DNA of 64,000 nucleotides, taken from assembly GCA_044350895.1 (NCBI GenBank), contig JBILGT010000004.1, forward strand, positions 1 through 64,000, in the 5' to 3' direction. A model generated the notes under the pieces. The model saw only the letters and a list, made by a program, of their open reading frames with translations, had not been told where the DNA came from and did not search any database. Made by a program: the position numbers and the translations under genes. This DNA comes from OMIS01 sp044350895 (GTDB lineage Bacteria > Patescibacteriota > Microgenomatia > UBA1400 > PJMF01). Shown one piece after another: positions 16,181 through 24,923 of this stretch (its first letter is position 1; every line of letters starts with the position of its first letter).

Positions 16181-16843
16181 ATGACAATTACATATCATGG
16201 TCATTCATCATTTAAGCTTAAGGGTAAGCGCGGTATGGTGGTAACAGATCCATATGAGGCGTATGTTGGTTTCAACTTACCAGCTTTGACTGCAGATATT
16301 GTTACGGTATCCCATGATCACCCTGATCACAACGCTGCTAGTAAAGTCAAAGGTACCACGCGTCGAGAAAAACCTTTTGTGATTGATAAGCCAGGTGAGT
16401 ATGAGCTTGGTGGTATTTCTGTCTTTGGTGTTCCGTCATATCACGACAACAGTAAAGGTAGTGAGCGTGGCCGTAATACGATATTTACAATTTTGCTTGA
16501 TGATCTGCGTGTCTGTCATCTGGGTGACTTAGGTCACGAGATTACTGCTGAAATTCAAGAAGATATCGGTGAAGTTGATATTCTTATGGTCCCAGTGGGT
16601 GGTGTATTTTCACTCAATTCTGAACAAGCAGTCAAGGCAATTCGTGCGCTCGAGCCAAGTATTGTTATCCCAATGCATTACAAAACAGATGCACATGATC
16701 AAAACTTATTTGGTGAAATGCAGACTGTTGGTCAGTTTTTGAAAGAGTATGGAGTAGAAGTAACTCCAGTTGCCAAACTTGATATTGAAAAAATCAATTT
16801 ACCAGAAGAAACTGAAGTTGTAGTTTTAGTTGAACAAATTTAA
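16181..16843 (+). CDS. Metallo-beta-lactamase-fold hydrolase
   Basis: MBL-superfamily protein of the short UlaG/UPF0173-like type. The N-terminus MTITYHGHSSFKLKG and the motif VSHDHPDHN (about residues 46-54, H-x-H-x-D-H) form the metal site; later ligands are probably in HLGDLGHE (about 110-117) and IPMHYKTD (about 164-171). 220 aa is typical. AAGGAG precedes the ATG. It is 11 nt upstream of dnaB and probably co-transcribed. Substrate unknown. Confidence 0.85.
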   Translation: MTITYHGHSSFKLKGKRGMVVTDPYEAYVGFNLPALTADIVTVSHDHPDHNAASKVKGTTRREKPFVIDKPGEYELGGISVFGVPSYHDNSKGSERGRNTIFTILLDDLRVCHLGDLGHEITAEIQEDIGEVDILMVPVGGVFSLNSEQAVKAIRALEPSIVIPMHYKTDAHDQNLFGEMQTVGQFLKEYGVEVTPVAKLDIEKINLPEETEVVVLVEQI

Positions 16844-16854
16844 ATAAGGAATAT

Positions 16855-18165
16855 ATGGCAAAACCGAAGCTGCCTCCTCACGATACCGAGGCAGAAAAGT
16901 CTTTGCTGGGTGCACTGCTTGTTGATCCTGATGCGTTAGTCAAGGTCGCTGACTTAATTAAGCCAGAAAGTTTTTACAATCCTGCACACAACATTATTTA
17001 TGCTGCAATAGAACATCTCTATGAAAAGCGGCAGCCTGTTGATGCAATTACCCTGACCAATCAGCTCAAGAAGATGAAAAAGCTTGATGAAGCTGGCGGA
17101 ACAGCAGCCCTTGCTCATCTTTCTAATATTCTCTCAACTGCTGCCAATGTGGTGGAGTACGCCAAAGTTGTGGCGTCATTATATGTCAAACGTCGCATTA
17201 TCTCGATCTCAGCAGAGCTGACCGAGCAGGCGTTCGATGATTCCAAAGAATCAAATGACGTGCTTGATTCAGCCGAACAAAAAGTCTTTGCAATTTCTCA
17301 AAGTAATGGCAGTCGAGCATTTACCAGTATCAAGGATACGTTGGTAGAGAGTTTCGAGCGCCTTGATGAACTACAGCGTAACGGTGGGGAGCTCAGAGGC
17401 GTCCCAACAGGCTTTGCTGATCTAGATCAGCTCTTGGCAGGTATGCAGAAGTCAAACCTGCTTATTCTGGCAGCTCGGCCAGGTATGGGAAAAACTGCAT
17501 TTGCCCTTAATATTGCGCATCACGTTGTGGTTACGGCAAAGCAGCGAGTGGGCGTATTCTCATTGGAAATGAGTAGAGAAGAGTTGGTGGACCGGTTGCT
17601 GGTTTCTCAGGCAGATATTGATGCATGGCGTTTGAAAACTGGACGGCTAGATCAACAGGACTTCATGAAGCTTTCTGATGCCATGGGTGTTTTGGCTGAT
17701 GCGCAGCTTTTTATTGACGATTCTCCTGGTCTTACTATTTTTGAAATGAGAACTCGTGCTCGACGTCTGATGACAGAACATCACATCGATTTCTTGGTTG
17801 TTGACTATCTCCAGCTCGCCCAAGGTCGTACCAAAGATAATCGTGTCCAAGAAGTGGGTGAAATTTCTCAGGGATTAAAGAATATTGCTCGTGAACTAAA
17901 AATTCCAGTTTTGGCACTGGCTCAGTTGTCGCGTGCTGTGGAAAGTCGCGGCGAGCGTGTGCCACAACTTTCAGACCTTCGTGAATCTGGATCTATTGAG
18001 CAAGATGCTGACGTCGTGATGTTCTTGTACCGTAAAGATGATGATGTGCGCGAATCAGTTAACTTAAAAATTGCCAAACACCGTAATGGTGCGCTGGGTG
18101 ATATTGACCTGTATTTCAAGGGCGACCGTATTAAATTCTATGGTATGGAAACAAGAAGAGGCTAG
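16855..18165 (+). CDS. dnaB: Replicative DNA helicase DnaB
   Basis: Hexameric 5'-3' helicase of the replication fork. The N-terminal domain starts PPHDTEAEKSLLGALLVDPDALVKV; the RecA-like C-domain has Walker A LAARPGMGKTAFALN (about 201-215), GVFSLEMSREELVDRLL, Walker B DFLVVDYLQLAQG, ALAQLSRAVESR and SDLRESGSIEQDADVV. Length 436 aa is usual and no intein is present. AAGGAATAT precedes the ATG closely. It follows the MBL gene by 11 nt. Confidence 0.96.
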   Translation: MAKPKLPPHDTEAEKSLLGALLVDPDALVKVADLIKPESFYNPAHNIIYAAIEHLYEKRQPVDAITLTNQLKKMKKLDEAGGTAALAHLSNILSTAANVVEYAKVVASLYVKRRIISISAELTEQAFDDSKESNDVLDSAEQKVFAISQSNGSRAFTSIKDTLVESFERLDELQRNGGELRGVPTGFADLDQLLAGMQKSNLLILAARPGMGKTAFALNIAHHVVVTAKQRVGVFSLEMSREELVDRLLVSQADIDAWRLKTGRLDQQDFMKLSDAMGVLADAQLFIDDSPGLTIFEMRTRARRLMTEHHIDFLVVDYLQLAQGRTKDNRVQEVGEISQGLKNIARELKIPVLALAQLSRAVESRGERVPQLSDLRESGSIEQDADVVMFLYRKDDDVRESVNLKIAKHRNGALGDIDLYFKGDRIKFYGMETRRG

Positions 18166-18171
18166 GTTGAA

Positions 18172-18414
18172 TTAGCTTCGAGGTGCTGCTGAGAAGCCAA
18201 ACAGCAGATAGACAAGTGTCCCTGAGAGAACGATAAATAACAAAATAAATCCCAGATTTTGCTTAATCTTTGAATGGCCTTGTTCTGGACGAGGTGTGTC
18301 TGTACTGACAATTATGCCGCCGGCAATGACAACCCAAAAGAGTCCACGCAGAATAACTGACCAGATGCTTGTGACATCAAGCAGCGATTGCACGATTGTG
18401 CGAATAGTTTCCAT
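18172..18414 (-). CDS. Small two-helix membrane protein
   Basis: 80 aa with hydrophobic segments at about 18-37 and 54-74 separated by a charged loop (TPRPEQGHSKIKQN). No family recognised. It converges on dnaB with only 6 nt between the stops. Low-complexity codon use typical of a membrane protein supports translation, but evidence is modest. Confidence 0.5.
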   Translation of the reverse strand: METIRTIVQSLLDVTSIWSVILRGLFWVVIAGGIIVSTDTPRPEQGHSKIKQNLGFILLFIVLSGTLVYLLFGFSAAPRS

Positions 18415-18519
18415 AACACAATCAATATGAATGAAATTGAGAAAAAAAGCAAATTTATCGATTGGCTATAATTTTTTGAGAATAAAATTTACAGTAATTT
18501 TTGTTACAACTGAGCGTTA

Positions 18520-19716
18520 TTAGGGAGCTAAAAAAGCCCATGAAAAGCGAGCATACTCTTTGAGTATCCTTCGTTGAATTGGTAATAGAGTGGCTGCTGC
18601 TTCAGGGTTAATACCTTTAATTTGCTCATCTTTAACTGTCATCTCAGTAGGTTTAACAAGTGGAAAGTGTCTTGACCAACTCCTTAATAAACGGGGAACA
18701 ATAGCCCATTTGCGAATACCTTTTTCCCAGTCGAATTCAATACCAATTGAGCCATTTGCCCCATGATACATATTTTTCCAAGTTTCAGGGTGTTCAACAA
18801 TTATATTTTCCTTATATAAATTTAGTAATCTTAGCGATGTAGTACTTAAAGTATATGTATCAGTAAGAATTTTTAATCTTTCTTCACGCTCAGCAACTGG
18901 TAAGAGCTTAATTTGGGATTGTTCCAACCGCAATGCCTCTAAATCCACAAAGCAATTTGCAAATTCATCCCAGATTTCAAGCCATACTTGGGTGATTTCT
19001 TTCATTTGTTGTAATTCATCGTCTGAAATAGGAAGAGTAACTGGTTTTTCGCAGATTGTAATAACATTCTTTTGTGTTTGTGTAAAATCTATATCTGGAA
19101 AAGCTGATCTCATGCTATCTACAAAAATAAAAACATTTGGATCTCTATCTAAATACTCATATCCCTCAAAGTCTCCCAGCCTTCCATTTGGTGTAAATGC
19201 GTCTGGAAACTCGGCTAGACTGTGACCATATGCTTGAATATGCAGATGAAAAGGTAAAAAGCTCGTGTTATATGAAGTTTTTGGATTGATATCATGTGGT
19301 CCAAAGTGTTGAAACATGTAACTTTTATCTAAATTATGTCCGTCGGCTCTACATGTGTTCACAACTGATCCATGTAGGATCTGAGCAAAATTAAAAAATG
19401 TTTTAAGGTCTGATAATTCTAGTTCACTAATTTTATTGATAACAGGTGAATCTGATGTCATAGGTATTAACGACATCATTGCCTCATAAGGGCGTGAGGG
19501 GGCATATTTTGGAAAAATTACGACCTTATGGGTTCCCTGATTAATGTCACCTGCAACAAACGCTACACCTTCATCAATAAGTGTCTGTAAACCCGCATCC
19601 AATAACTCATCATATACTGGTTTGTCCATATTAGGACGTTTGCCATTTGGAAAACGAAACTTATCTACAATTGAGTAAGAGTAAAAAACTGGTATTTCAC
19701 GACTCATGTTAGGCAT
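18520..19716 (-). CDS. Unknown 398-aa protein with HIT/GalT-like features
   Basis: No secure family. The N-terminal half has the order of histidine-triad/GalT proteins: KVVIFPKYAPSRPYEAMMSLIPM, then SELELSDLKTFFNFAQILHG, then a late F-L-P-F-H-L-H-I-Q-A-Y-G (about residues 178-189), which resembles the H-x-H-x nucleotide-binding end of HIT proteins but lacks the full H-x-H-x-H. If real, it would be a nucleotidyl hydrolase or transferase. The C-terminal half is helical, with basic segments. It is 18 nt downstream of the NDK-like gene and likely in one operon with it. Confidence 0.5.
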   Translation of the reverse strand: MPNMSREIPVFYSYSIVDKFRFPNGKRPNMDKPVYDELLDAGLQTLIDEGVAFVAGDINQGTHKVVIFPKYAPSRPYEAMMSLIPMTSDSPVINKISELELSDLKTFFNFAQILHGSVVNTCRADGHNLDKSYMFQHFGPHDINPKTSYNTSFLPFHLHIQAYGHSLAEFPDAFTPNGRLGDFEGYEYLDRDPNVFIFVDSMRSAFPDIDFTQTQKNVITICEKPVTLPISDDELQQMKEITQVWLEIWDEFANCFVDLEALRLEQSQIKLLPVAEREERLKILTDTYTLSTTSLRLLNLYKENIIVEHPETWKNMYHGANGSIGIEFDWEKGIRKWAIVPRLLRSWSRHFPLVKPTEMTVKDEQIKGINPEAAATLLPIQRRILKEYARFSWAFLAP

Positions 19717-19734
19717 AACTTAAGTCAATTACTT

Positions 19735-20460
19735 TTACGATTCAGTATCTCTTGATAACAAATTTCTTTGTTCAATAAAGAAATCACGCAGCAACCCAAT
19801 TTCCCGTATGAGGTTTTTTTTCGAATCACTACTGTGAAATACAGTATTGTGTTCACTTCCTTGGAAGAGAGAACGAAGTGTTCCGTAGTACCGTGAGGTT
19901 TTCAAAACCTTTAAACGCCACTCGGCACCAACGTTTTTGCGCCATGTTTCAATTGCATCATTCCCTTCAAGAAATAGCACTGTGGTTGGCCAATGAAGCA
20001 TAGTATATGCCCATTCATGCCAACGATTAGGATGTTCGACTTCATATCTAGAAGAGTTTATGGCAGGTTTTCTGAGCTGACGTCTTTGTGCTCCGCCTTT
20101 ATAAAAATCTTGTAAAAGTGGATAGTCGAAGATGAGTGAAAAAACTGCAAATGGAAATAATCCTAGGTTGGGTGAAAAAGTGTAATTAATCAATGCTTCT
20201 GTTAATTCTGGATCTGATAAACCGGGCTCAGTATTAAGTAATAAATGTCCATTGTAGCTAATAGCCTCATCCATGCGTGGTTTGATAAGAGCAATTGTTA
20301 CTTCTCCTTGTTGTAAAGCCGTACTGGATGCGACGGAGTCGAGTAGTGAAACAACGGTATTAACTTTGCCAATAAGTGGAAGGGCATCATGATTACTAGT
20401 AAGAAAAGTATTCCCTTTATCTGAGTAAAGTGGTTGGCGTTCAATGAGTGCCTTAGTCAT
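19735..20460 (-). CDS. Divergent nucleoside-diphosphate-kinase-like protein
   Basis: NDK exchanges gamma-phosphates between NTPs and NDPs through a phospho-His. The protein has the family order: EVTIALIKPRMDEA (normally T-x-x-I-I-K-P-D-A), a FYKGG segment, TVLFLEGNDAIETWRKNVG (normally V-x-x-x-E-G-x-N-A-I...R-x-x-x-G), GTLRSLF (normally G-T-I-R) and NTVFHSSDS with the His-x-S-D-S active site (normally N-x-x-H-G-S-D-S). Normal NDK has about 140-150 aa; this one has 241 with an N-terminal extension and insertions, and IKPRMD instead of IKPDA. The catalytic His is retained, so activity is plausible. It heads a two-gene operon with the HIT-like gene. Confidence 0.7.
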   Translation of the reverse strand: MTKALIERQPLYSDKGNTFLTSNHDALPLIGKVNTVVSLLDSVASSTALQQGEVTIALIKPRMDEAISYNGHLLLNTEPGLSDPELTEALINYTFSPNLGLFPFAVFSLIFDYPLLQDFYKGGAQRRQLRKPAINSSRYEVEHPNRWHEWAYTMLHWPTTVLFLEGNDAIETWRKNVGAEWRLKVLKTSRYYGTLRSLFQGSEHNTVFHSSDSKKNLIREIGLLRDFFIEQRNLLSRDTES

Positions 20461-20609
20461 ACAAAAATGTATTACTACCTATAGTATATCATATAATACA
20501 TATTTATTATGTATTTAAAATGATTTAATCCCAATATTTATAACGAAATTCTAGGAGCAAATGAGGCTTATGATATGGGAAAAAGTGTTATAATACACCT
20601 CTGTATCTT

Positions 20610-20695
20610 GCCACTGTGGCGGAACTGGTAGACGCGTGGGTCTCAAAAACCCATGAGCCTTAAAACTCGTGTCGGTTCGATTCCGACCAGTGGCA
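20610..20695 (+). tRNA. tRNA-Leu (anticodon CAA)
   Basis: 86 nt with a long variable arm: acceptor GCCACTG/CAGTGGC, anticodon stem TGGGT/ACCCA with loop CTCAAAA (anticodon CAA, reading UUG), variable arm GAGC...CTCG region, T arm GTCGG-TTCGATT-CCGAC, discriminator A. TATAAT at 20589-20594. CCA is not encoded. Confidence 0.95.
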
Positions 20696-20715
20696 CATTA
20701 TGGTAGTATGAGTAA

Positions 20716-21645
20716 GTGAGCGAAAACGATTCATTATTTACCCTTCCATTTACCGTTATAGAACAGCTTGGGACTCGGTCAGAGTTATCCCCTGAAAGAT
20801 ATAAGCCTTCATACATTTCAAGAATTTTAAATAGAGCAATTGCTCCAGAATTTCATAATCCACAAGCAAGATTTTTGAGGGGTCATTTTTTTATTGAGCC
20901 ACCAGAACGCTTCTCAACATTAAATTCTGGCAGCAGAATAACTTTTAATTCAGGTGATAAGCAGGTGGTGCTGGAAGGAATGTCATACCCAGGATCAACT
21001 CATGGTAAGGAACTATTTGATCAACTTGATGAAAAGGTTTCTAACATAGATGTAAAAAGCTTGAATGAAGAGCAGTTATCAATTGTCGCTGCATTTTTAA
21101 CTATTTGTAGCGTTACTATTCATCCATTTCGCGATTCAAATGGCAGAGGAGCAGTAGGATTAGCTGATGTATTTCTCAGATCTAACACAGGTACAACCTT
21201 CGATTATGAGAAATTGGTTGAGCATAATCAAACTTTAGTTAATTTATTAGTGATTGGTTCATTAAGTTTATTGCCACCCTCCCACAATCCTGAAATATGT
21301 GCCATGCAGATGGCCGTTGAGGACAAATATTTGGAAATAAAAATTCCTAACATGCAGAATGCTTCAGTTGAAGAGGTATCAGCATTTCTGAAAGATTTTT
21401 CAGATACTATCACCGCATTCATACGAACTTTTGATGTGGCTCAAGCCACTGAAAAACCTGCCAGAATATTTGATCCCAACTATAGTATTCATAAGTTGGC
21501 GGCACTTTTCAGAGAAGTACATAAACCGATCGATAGTCAGGAACGTGTTAAACAGATCCAGGCCAATATAAAAGCTATTTTTCAAGCGGAGCAGGCGTTG
21601 CAAAGCAGAACCGCTGAGACACCACCTACCGAAGCAGATAAATAG
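20716..21645 (+). CDS. Fic-domain protein
   Basis: Fic proteins transfer AMP or other phosphate-containing groups to target proteins. The core motif is IHPFRDSNGRGAVGLADVFL (about residues 134-153), close to H-P-F-x-D/E-G-N-G-R-x-x-R, but with Ser for the first Gly and no final Arg, so activity may be altered. Upstream segments (FLRGHFFIEPPERF, YPGSTHGKELFDQL) fit the beta-flap region. 309 aa. The start is GTG 20716, 20 nt after tRNA-Leu; no antitoxin-like partner lies next to it. Its 3' end overlaps the convergent membrane-protein gene by 20 bp. Confidence 0.8.
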   Translation: MSENDSLFTLPFTVIEQLGTRSELSPERYKPSYISRILNRAIAPEFHNPQARFLRGHFFIEPPERFSTLNSGSRITFNSGDKQVVLEGMSYPGSTHGKELFDQLDEKVSNIDVKSLNEEQLSIVAAFLTICSVTIHPFRDSNGRGAVGLADVFLRSNTGTTFDYEKLVEHNQTLVNLLVIGSLSLLPPSHNPEICAMQMAVEDKYLEIKIPNMQNASVEEVSAFLKDFSDTITAFIRTFDVAQATEKPARIFDPNYSIHKLAALFREVHKPIDSQERVKQIQANIKAIFQAEQALQSRTAETPPTEADK

Positions 21646-22075
21646 CAATCACCAGGATAATTTGAGGAGCAAGTCCGAGCCACATATTGGGAATTGAGTG
21701 GTGGAATTTGCCGTGCAGATCATTGAATGGCTTAAGGAAAAATGGTTCCCATTTTAAGAAATTGCGTGGTGCTTCCATAAAATCTGGAACAAGCCCAACA
21801 AATGCGCCGAAGGCAATATGATAGAACGCTGGTGTTCCCACTGCATCCTTCCAAAAATAGTAGACTAGCCCAATTGTAATTGCTAAATCAACAAGTTCCA
21901 ACAAAATTGCCGTACTACGTTTTCGTTTTCCTTTGGAAAGGCCAGTGCCCACATCCCAGTGAGGCATCCAGTCTTGGAGGTAGTGAAATGCCAACGTGAT
22001 CGGGACGTAGATAAACGGATTTGGAATCTTGCTAGCAATAAACGCACCGGTGAGCGAGTGGGGTATAGAGAGCAT
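21626..22075 (-). CDS. Polytopic membrane protein, YdjM/metal-dependent-hydrolase-like
   Basis: 149 aa with about three or four hydrophobic helices. The N-terminus MLSIPHSLTGAFIASKI and LAFHYLQDWMPHWD resemble the H-x-x-x-G and H-x-x-x-D-x-x-P-H pattern of small YdjM-like membrane proteins, and a second polar cluster, DLHGKFHHSIPN, lies before the last helix. The conserved His/Asp residues at the membrane surface suggest metal binding. Divergent from lgt, with 29 nt between the starts. Confidence 0.5.
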   Translation of the reverse strand: MLSIPHSLTGAFIASKIPNPFIYVPITLAFHYLQDWMPHWDVGTGLSKGKRKRSTAILLELVDLAITIGLVYYFWKDAVGTPAFYHIAFGAFVGLVPDFMEAPRNFLKWEPFFLKPFNDLHGKFHHSIPNMWLGLAPQIILVIAIYLLR

Positions 22076-22104
22076 ACGAGAATATAGTATACAATAACTG
22101 TTGT

Positions 22105-22920
22105 ATGTTTCCTGTACTTCTTAGCTTCGGACCATTCGAACTGCGCACACTGAGTGTTTTTCTTATTGTGGCTTTTTTAACCAGTTCTTTTATTTTCTGG
22201 CGAAAGGGAAGAGAAGAGCATTACAATGAGGGTGAATTTTTTGATGGATTTATTCTGGCCACACTGGTTGGATTCGTGGCTGGCCGAGTGGGATTCATTG
22301 CACTCAACTATGAGCGATTTGGCCTAGCAGTACTGCACTGGTTTGATATTTTTGCCTACCCAGGCATAAATGGCGTGATTGGGCTACTGTGTGCCACAGT
22401 ATATTTATATCGATATGCTCAGCACAACAAATGGGATGTTTTTGAAGTTTTAGACTTCTGGGTGCTTTCACTCACCAGTGGACTGACGCTGGGATACATT
22501 GGGCTATTTTTTGATGGAACAGCAGTGGGAAGAGCCACAACGTTACCAATTGGACTTGTTTTCCCTGGTTTAATCGAGCCACACCACCCTGCACAACTCT
22601 ATGCTGCATTCTTTTTTGGAATTATCAGTATGTATCTGAGTCGAGTAGAGTATCGCTATCGCACGTTTGAGTGGTATCGATCTGGCAAAAAAACAGCGCA
22701 AACGGGTTTCCTTGTTAGTATTTTCTTGATAGCGACATCGCTCTTTTTCTTTATTGTCAGTTGGGTAAAAACACCAGTTTTCTCAATTGCTGGAATAGAT
22801 CTTGATAGAATCCTAGCACTACTGGCATTTGTAGGTGGCGTAATATTACTCTATACCAGATCTGGTAGAACATTTCTTAAACGCAAACCAGCATATTCAC
22901 CAGTAAATTCAGAATCATGA
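22105..22920 (+). CDS. lgt: Prolipoprotein diacylglyceryl transferase (divergent)
   Basis: Adds diacylglycerol to the lipobox Cys of exported lipoproteins in the cytoplasmic membrane. The 271-aa protein has seven hydrophobic segments, an N-terminus LLSFGPFELRTLSVF typical of Lgt, GFVAGRVGFIALNYERF, GINGVIGLL and the family end motif EPHHPAQLYAAFFFG. The usual G-R-x-G-N-F-x-N-x-E signature is degenerate (YIGLFFDGTAVGRATTLPIG). Its ATGA overlap with lspA, the next enzyme of the same pathway, supports the call. TACAAT at 22090-22095 ends 9 nt before the ATG with no Shine-Dalgarno. Confidence 0.82.
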   Translation: MFPVLLSFGPFELRTLSVFLIVAFLTSSFIFWRKGREEHYNEGEFFDGFILATLVGFVAGRVGFIALNYERFGLAVLHWFDIFAYPGINGVIGLLCATVYLYRYAQHNKWDVFEVLDFWVLSLTSGLTLGYIGLFFDGTAVGRATTLPIGLVFPGLIEPHHPAQLYAAFFFGIISMYLSRVEYRYRTFEWYRSGKKTAQTGFLVSIFLIATSLFFFIVSWVKTPVFSIAGIDLDRILALLAFVGGVILLYTRSGRTFLKRKPAYSPVNSES

Positions 22921-23309
22921 AGTACTCAGTACCACTTTTTTTTGTTGCCCTGATTGTCGATCAGTTTTCAAAATTCATAGTGCAAAAGCAGAGTGGAATT
23001 ATTCTCAACGATGGAGTGTCATTTGGTCTGTTCTCATTTGTTTCCCCTGTTATACTGCATATAGCAAGCCTTTTGCTGATAGTTGTTTTGACTTGGCAGT
23101 TTCTAGACTACTGGAAAAAACATCTGCTGGCGGCAAGTTTATTTTTTGCTGGCGCATTTTCTAATAGTCTTGATAGAATCTGGTGGGGTGGAGTTCGTGA
23201 TTGGCTACCCATTCCAGGATTTGCACTCCATAATAATTTGGCCGACTGGTATATTGCAATTAGCTTGATTTATCTGGCATTATTTGAAATAAGAAAAAAA
23301 TATGAATAA
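22917..23309 (+). CDS. lspA: Lipoprotein signal peptidase (signal peptidase II)
   Basis: Aspartyl protease that removes signal peptides of diacylglyceryl-modified lipoproteins. Four membrane helices; the catalytic Asp residues lie in GAFSNSLDRIWWGGVRDW (N-x-x-D-R) and NNLADWYI (N-x-A-D), and the N-terminal IVDQFSKF matches the family D-Q-x-x-K motif. 130 aa is slightly short. Starts inside the lgt stop codon (ATGA) and overlaps the pseudouridine synthase by 8 bp, so the three genes are translationally coupled. Confidence 0.92.
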   Translation: MKYSVPLFFVALIVDQFSKFIVQKQSGIILNDGVSFGLFSFVSPVILHIASLLLIVVLTWQFLDYWKKHLLAASLFFAGAFSNSLDRIWWGGVRDWLPIPGFALHNNLADWYIAISLIYLALFEIRKKYE

Positions 23310-24147
23310 CTTTCCAATTATCTTTGAAGATGAAGACATTCTAGTGATTGATAAACCCGCTGGTATCGTCGTTAACGAAGCAAGTAATGTGCCAGGAGAG
23401 ACAATCCAGTCATGGATGTCAAAACGCCTGTATCACGAAGCTCAAAGCGGTGATTGGTATAGTTTACTACCCAAAGATTTTACTGAAGAGTATGGTTCAC
23501 CAGAAGAAATTTTCAAAGAACGCAACGGAATTGTCCATAGATTGGATAAAGATACGAGTGGAGCACTTGTCTTGGCAAAAAATCCAGGCAGTTTGATGAA
23601 CCTCATGGCTCAGTTCAAGCAGCGAGAAACACACAAAGAGTATATTTGTTTGGTACATGGATTATTTCACAGCCCTGAAGACACAATCAGATTACCATTG
23701 CTTCGTTCTACATCAAACAAAGGTAAGTTCCAAGTTTCCGTTGGAGGACGTCCCGCTGAAACAGCTTTCAAGGTGCTCAAGACATTTGCTTTTTCTCAAG
23801 ACAGATTGCTGCAGTTAATCCGTCAGCATGATGTCGAAAAAGGGAAAACCGATGCCCAAGTCATGAAAGAGTATCAGACATATCATGATTTTAGTTTGAT
23901 TAGTTGCCAGCCTAAAACGGGGCGGACACACCAAATCAGAGTTCATTTTTCTTATCTACAGCATCCACTTGTTTCAGATCAAGTGTATACCAATAAATGG
24001 CGTGTAAAGGCTGATGTATTGTGGTGTCCGAGACAATTTTTGCACGCAAGTAGCATCACATTTAAGCACCCTCGTACCAAAGAAATGCTTACGCTTGCAG
24101 CGCCGTTAGAGAATGACCTCGAGGCAGTTTTGAAAACCCTTGAGTAA
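23302..24147 (+). CDS. RluA/RluD-family pseudouridine synthase
   Basis: Converts uridines to pseudouridine in rRNA or tRNA. The catalytic motif HRLDKDTSGALVLAKN (about residues 78-93, with Asp in the centre) is preceded by EDEDILVIDKPAGIVVN and followed by KEYICLVHG and the C-terminal KTGRTHQIRVHFSYLQHPLVSDQVY. No S4 domain is present at the N-terminus. 281 aa. The lspA-rluD adjacency is common in Gram-positive bacteria. Target site not predictable. Confidence 0.9.
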   Translation: MNNFPIIFEDEDILVIDKPAGIVVNEASNVPGETIQSWMSKRLYHEAQSGDWYSLLPKDFTEEYGSPEEIFKERNGIVHRLDKDTSGALVLAKNPGSLMNLMAQFKQRETHKEYICLVHGLFHSPEDTIRLPLLRSTSNKGKFQVSVGGRPAETAFKVLKTFAFSQDRLLQLIRQHDVEKGKTDAQVMKEYQTYHDFSLISCQPKTGRTHQIRVHFSYLQHPLVSDQVYTNKWRVKADVLWCPRQFLHASSITFKHPRTKEMLTLAAPLENDLEAVLKTLE

Positions 24148-24191
24148 TTTGACCCCTTGTAGATATACTCATCTACGATATATAGTTGACT

Positions 24192-24806
24192 ATGGCTCCT
24201 CACAAACAAACTCCAAGTGTTAGTTTTCCAAATGATTCTATTTCCTACACAGTGCCCACTTGGGCAGACATGATGGATGGTATTTTTGATATTTCTCAAC
24301 AAATTACTGCCAGTAACGAACAGTACGATGTAATTGTTACCTTAGCAAAAGGTGGCTTACCGTTATCAAGAATTTTGGCTGATTTTTTACATATTCCGAT
24401 TATTTTAAGTTTGGGTGTTCGTTTCTATACAGGAATTAGAGAAACTCTTGATAAACCTGAAATTTATCAAGATATATATCCAGTTTCAGGAGTTGCGGGC
24501 AAAAAAGTGCTGCTTTTTGATGATGTAGCAGAGACAGGTGAATCACTTATTTTTGGTGAACAGTATTGCAGAGCATTGGGTGCAGAAAGTGTCACTACAG
24601 CTGCAGTGTATATGAAGCCAAAAACTCGCCATATACCCAAACATTATGCCTTTGAAACAACTGACTGGATTTTATTTCCATTTGAGATTATGGAGTCAGT
24701 GAATCAGTTAGACAGCAGGTGGCAAGAACAGGGGATTGCTGCTGCTGAACGACAATCACGATTTATAAAAATTGGATGCAAGAAGGAGTGGCTCAATCAA
24801 AAATAA
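24192..24806 (+). CDS. Type I phosphoribosyltransferase (purine/xanthine-type)
   Basis: Uses PRPP to convert a base to its nucleotide, or acts as a related regulator. The PRPP loop is KVLLFDDVAETGESLIFG (about residues 109-126), and VTLAKGGLPLSRILADFL contains the family pyrophosphate-loop motif (A-x-G-G). The C-terminal part fits hypoxanthine/xanthine-type enzymes. 204 aa. ATG 24192 is preferred over an in-frame TTG two codons upstream; TATATA at 24179-24184 is 7 nt before it. Followed by structured RNA motif copy A. Confidence 0.85.
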   Translation: MAPHKQTPSVSFPNDSISYTVPTWADMMDGIFDISQQITASNEQYDVIVTLAKGGLPLSRILADFLHIPIILSLGVRFYTGIRETLDKPEIYQDIYPVSGVAGKKVLLFDDVAETGESLIFGEQYCRALGAESVTTAAVYMKPKTRHIPKHYAFETTDWILFPFEIMESVNQLDSRWQEQGIAAAERQSRFIKIGCKKEWLNQK

Positions 24807-24850
24807 TATAGGTAACTATATGATAATGAGTCGCGAAGGCAAATAGAAGG

Positions 24851-24920
24851 CTTTCGCTCCCAAGTAACAAACGTTGTCTACCTAAAAAGTAGACAAATAG
24901 AAACCAAGTTGAGCAGAAAG
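24851..24920 (+). ncRNA. Unrecognised structured leader RNA, copy A
   Basis: CTTTCGCTC (24851-24859) pairs with GAGC-A-GAAAG (24911-24920, one bulged A). Inside, an 8-bp hairpin TTGTCTAC/GTAGACAA (24874-24881/24889-24896) is flanked by CCAAGTAACAA and GAAACCAAG. The block TTCGCTCCCAAGTAACAA (24853-24870) and the GAAACCAAG.TGAGC.GAAAG block (24900-24920) are identical in copy B at 26214-26271, while the internal hairpin differs in sequence and length yet stays paired. The purine-rich GAAAG lies 3 nt before the ATG of the HD gene, so the outer stem may hide the ribosome site. It matches no riboswitch class I know. Confidence 0.75.
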
Positions 24921-24923
24921 TCT

